Made by a program: the position numbers and the translations under genes. Shown here piece after piece: positions 49,008 through 49,826 of a stretch of DNA of 49,826 nucleotides (the stretch's first letter is position 1; every line of letters starts with the position of its first letter). Location: the NCBI GenBank assembly GCA_017848635.1, contig JAFIHK010000048.1, forward strand, positions 1-49,826, in the 5' to 3' direction. Source of the DNA: Bacteroidales bacterium. Lineage in GTDB: Bacteria > Bacteroidota > Bacteroidia > Bacteroidales > UBA932. The notes beneath the pieces are model-generated. The model did not search any database. It was not told where the DNA came from and saw only the letters and a list, made by a program, of their open reading frames with translations.

Positions 49008-49706
49008 ATGAGAATTTTAATAAGGGATATTAAGAGAGTTGTGCAGGTGCTGCCGGAGGGCGTGCAGGAGTGTTATTCCGACGGCCGTCGAGTTCGTTCC
49101 GGTGCGGAAATGAGTGTGGTGGATTCAATTGATAATGCATATCTGTTTATCCGGAACGGCAAAATTGAGTCGTATGGAAAGATGAGCGATTTTCCGGAGA
49201 GTGATAACCGGGCAGATATTGTTATTAATGGATCCGGTCGATTGCTTTTCCCATCATTTTGCGATTCACATACACATCTGCTTTATGCCGGAAGCAGGGA
49301 GATGGAGTTTTTTGATAAGATAAATGGGTTGACATATAAAGAGATAGCTGCCAGAGGAGGAGGAATATTGAATTCTGCTGCACTTTTAAGAGATACCTCT
49401 TCCGAAGTACTTCTGGAAAATTTGATGATGAGGATCTCCGAAATTGCAGAGAAGGGCACAGGCGCTGTTGAGATTAAAAGCGGGTATGGACTTAATGCCG
49501 AAGAGGAGTTGAGGATTTTGAGAATAATAAAAAAAGCATCAGAAGGTTCATATTTGACAGTAAAATCTACTCTTTTGGGAGCTCATGCAATTCCTTCCGA
49601 GTATCGTGGAGACTCTGAAGCATTCGCCAATGTTGTGATAAATGAGATGATTCCTGTCGCCGCCACCGAAGGGTTGGCCGATTTTATAGATGTTTTTTGC
49701 GAAGAT
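49008..49706 (+). CDS. hutI: Imidazolonepropionase, 3'-truncated by the contig joint
   Basis: HutI hydrolyses imidazolonepropionate to N-formimidoyl-L-glutamate in the hut pathway. The amidohydrolase metal motif is in CDSHTHLLYAGSRE (His-x-His near residues 87-89), with GTGAVEIKSGYGLN and the metal-binding LLGAHAIPSEYRGD. The family has about 410 residues; here sequence continues only to IDVFCED (about residue 233), then becomes GC-rich sequence that encodes unrelated protein on the other strand. The tail after that point up to a TGA at 49824-49826 is artefactual. Start ATG at 49008 is supported by homology from the first 20 residues. Confidence 0.88.
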
Positions 49707-49713
49707 AAGATAA

Positions 49714-49823
49714 TATACGTTGAACCCCACGAAAATCACCAGCGCCAGCCCGGCGATGATAACGAAAATCGAGGCAAGCCCCTTGCCTATCCTGCGTCTT
49801 CCGGGATCGCGATGCTGATTCAT
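49714..49823 (-). CDS. N-terminal fragment of a small membrane protein (foreign contig end)
   Basis: On the minus strand an ATG at 49821-49823 opens a 30-plus-residue frame with NQHRDPGRRRIGKGLASIF followed by a hydrophobic helix (VIIAGLALVIFVGFNVYY). Basic-then-hydrophobic start and GC-rich DNA point to a small inner-membrane protein of a proteobacterium, not to the Bacteroidetes host. The frame runs into hutI at about 49705-49720, so the real C-terminus is lost. I infer a chimeric contig end. The family cannot be named. Confidence 0.55.
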
Positions 49824-49826
49824 TGA

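Noticed and set aside
1-49826. tRNA, rRNA, CRISPR array, insertion sequence or prophage.
   Set aside because: No cloverleaf with CCA-proximal pattern, no rRNA motif, no regular repeat-spacer array, no transposase or integrase frame was seen by eye on either strand.

Overview
The window is almost entirely core chromosome of a Bacteroidetes bacterium, most likely order Bacteroidales; the genus cannot be fixed from sequence alone. Signs are the low GC content, the TAnnTTTG -7 promoter boxes in front of many genes, a SusC/SusD pair, an S16 with a long Ala/Glu/Lys tail, DUF4252, DUF4831 and DUF5009 proteins, and an OstA-SurA operon. Both contig ends are different: about bases 1-225 and 49705-49826 are GC-rich, read as proteobacterial protein fragments, and cut rseP and hutI. 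I read them as chimeric joints rather than biology. No rRNA, tRNA, CRISPR array, transposase or phage gene is visible, and no gene-free stretch exceeds 300 bases (the longest is 42382-42639).

Layout. 226-3563 (minus): superoxide reductase, M23 endopeptidase, dxr and rseP, the last with an in-frame amber codon. 3615-8359 (plus): ruvX, def, a phosphohexomutase, a secreted hydrolase of unknown role and a DUF5009 membrane acyltransferase-like protein. 8388-10645 (plus): an ECF sigma cassette with its own ECF-type promoter (sigma, probable anti-sigma, DUF4252, beta-barrel). 10674-16879 (minus): rimM and rpsP; an operon of HAD phosphatase, nitroreductase, VanX-like dipeptidase and PHP phosphodiesterase; and a POT peptide transporter. 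16967-21598 (plus): LpxL-like acyltransferase, DUF4831, pepD and rpsF-rpsR-rplI.

21728-26889 (plus): an OmpA-family protein and a shorter paralogue; a BlaI/BlaR1-like repressor and M56 peptidase pair behind an array of TAGTT/AACTA dyads; glyA. 26869-31036 (minus): lipoprotein PPIase, SurA and OstA for outer-membrane biogenesis. 31105-34511: a lipoprotein zinc peptidase, then a radical SAM protein and a YhcH protein on the minus strand. 34587-38478 (plus): glycosidase-like protein, NlpC/P60 peptidase and dipeptide epimerase, a probable murein-peptide salvage group. 38512-42381: a small orphan protein, a YgjP-type metallopeptidase (minus), rpsO and pnp. 42640-49706 (plus): SusC/SusD, hutH and a truncated hutI.

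Themes. Envelope construction and turnover dominate (LpxL, OstA/SurA, M23, VanX, NlpC/P60, epimerase). Peptide and amino-acid use is the second theme (POT transporter, PepD, dipeptidase, zinc peptidase, hut genes beside a SusCD pair). I found no clearly new multi-gene system. The points most worth checking are the M56 sensor peptidase ending in a TonB-plug-like segment with its operator array, the ECF cassette, the rseP amber codon, and the two contig-end joints that share the heptamer TATACGT.
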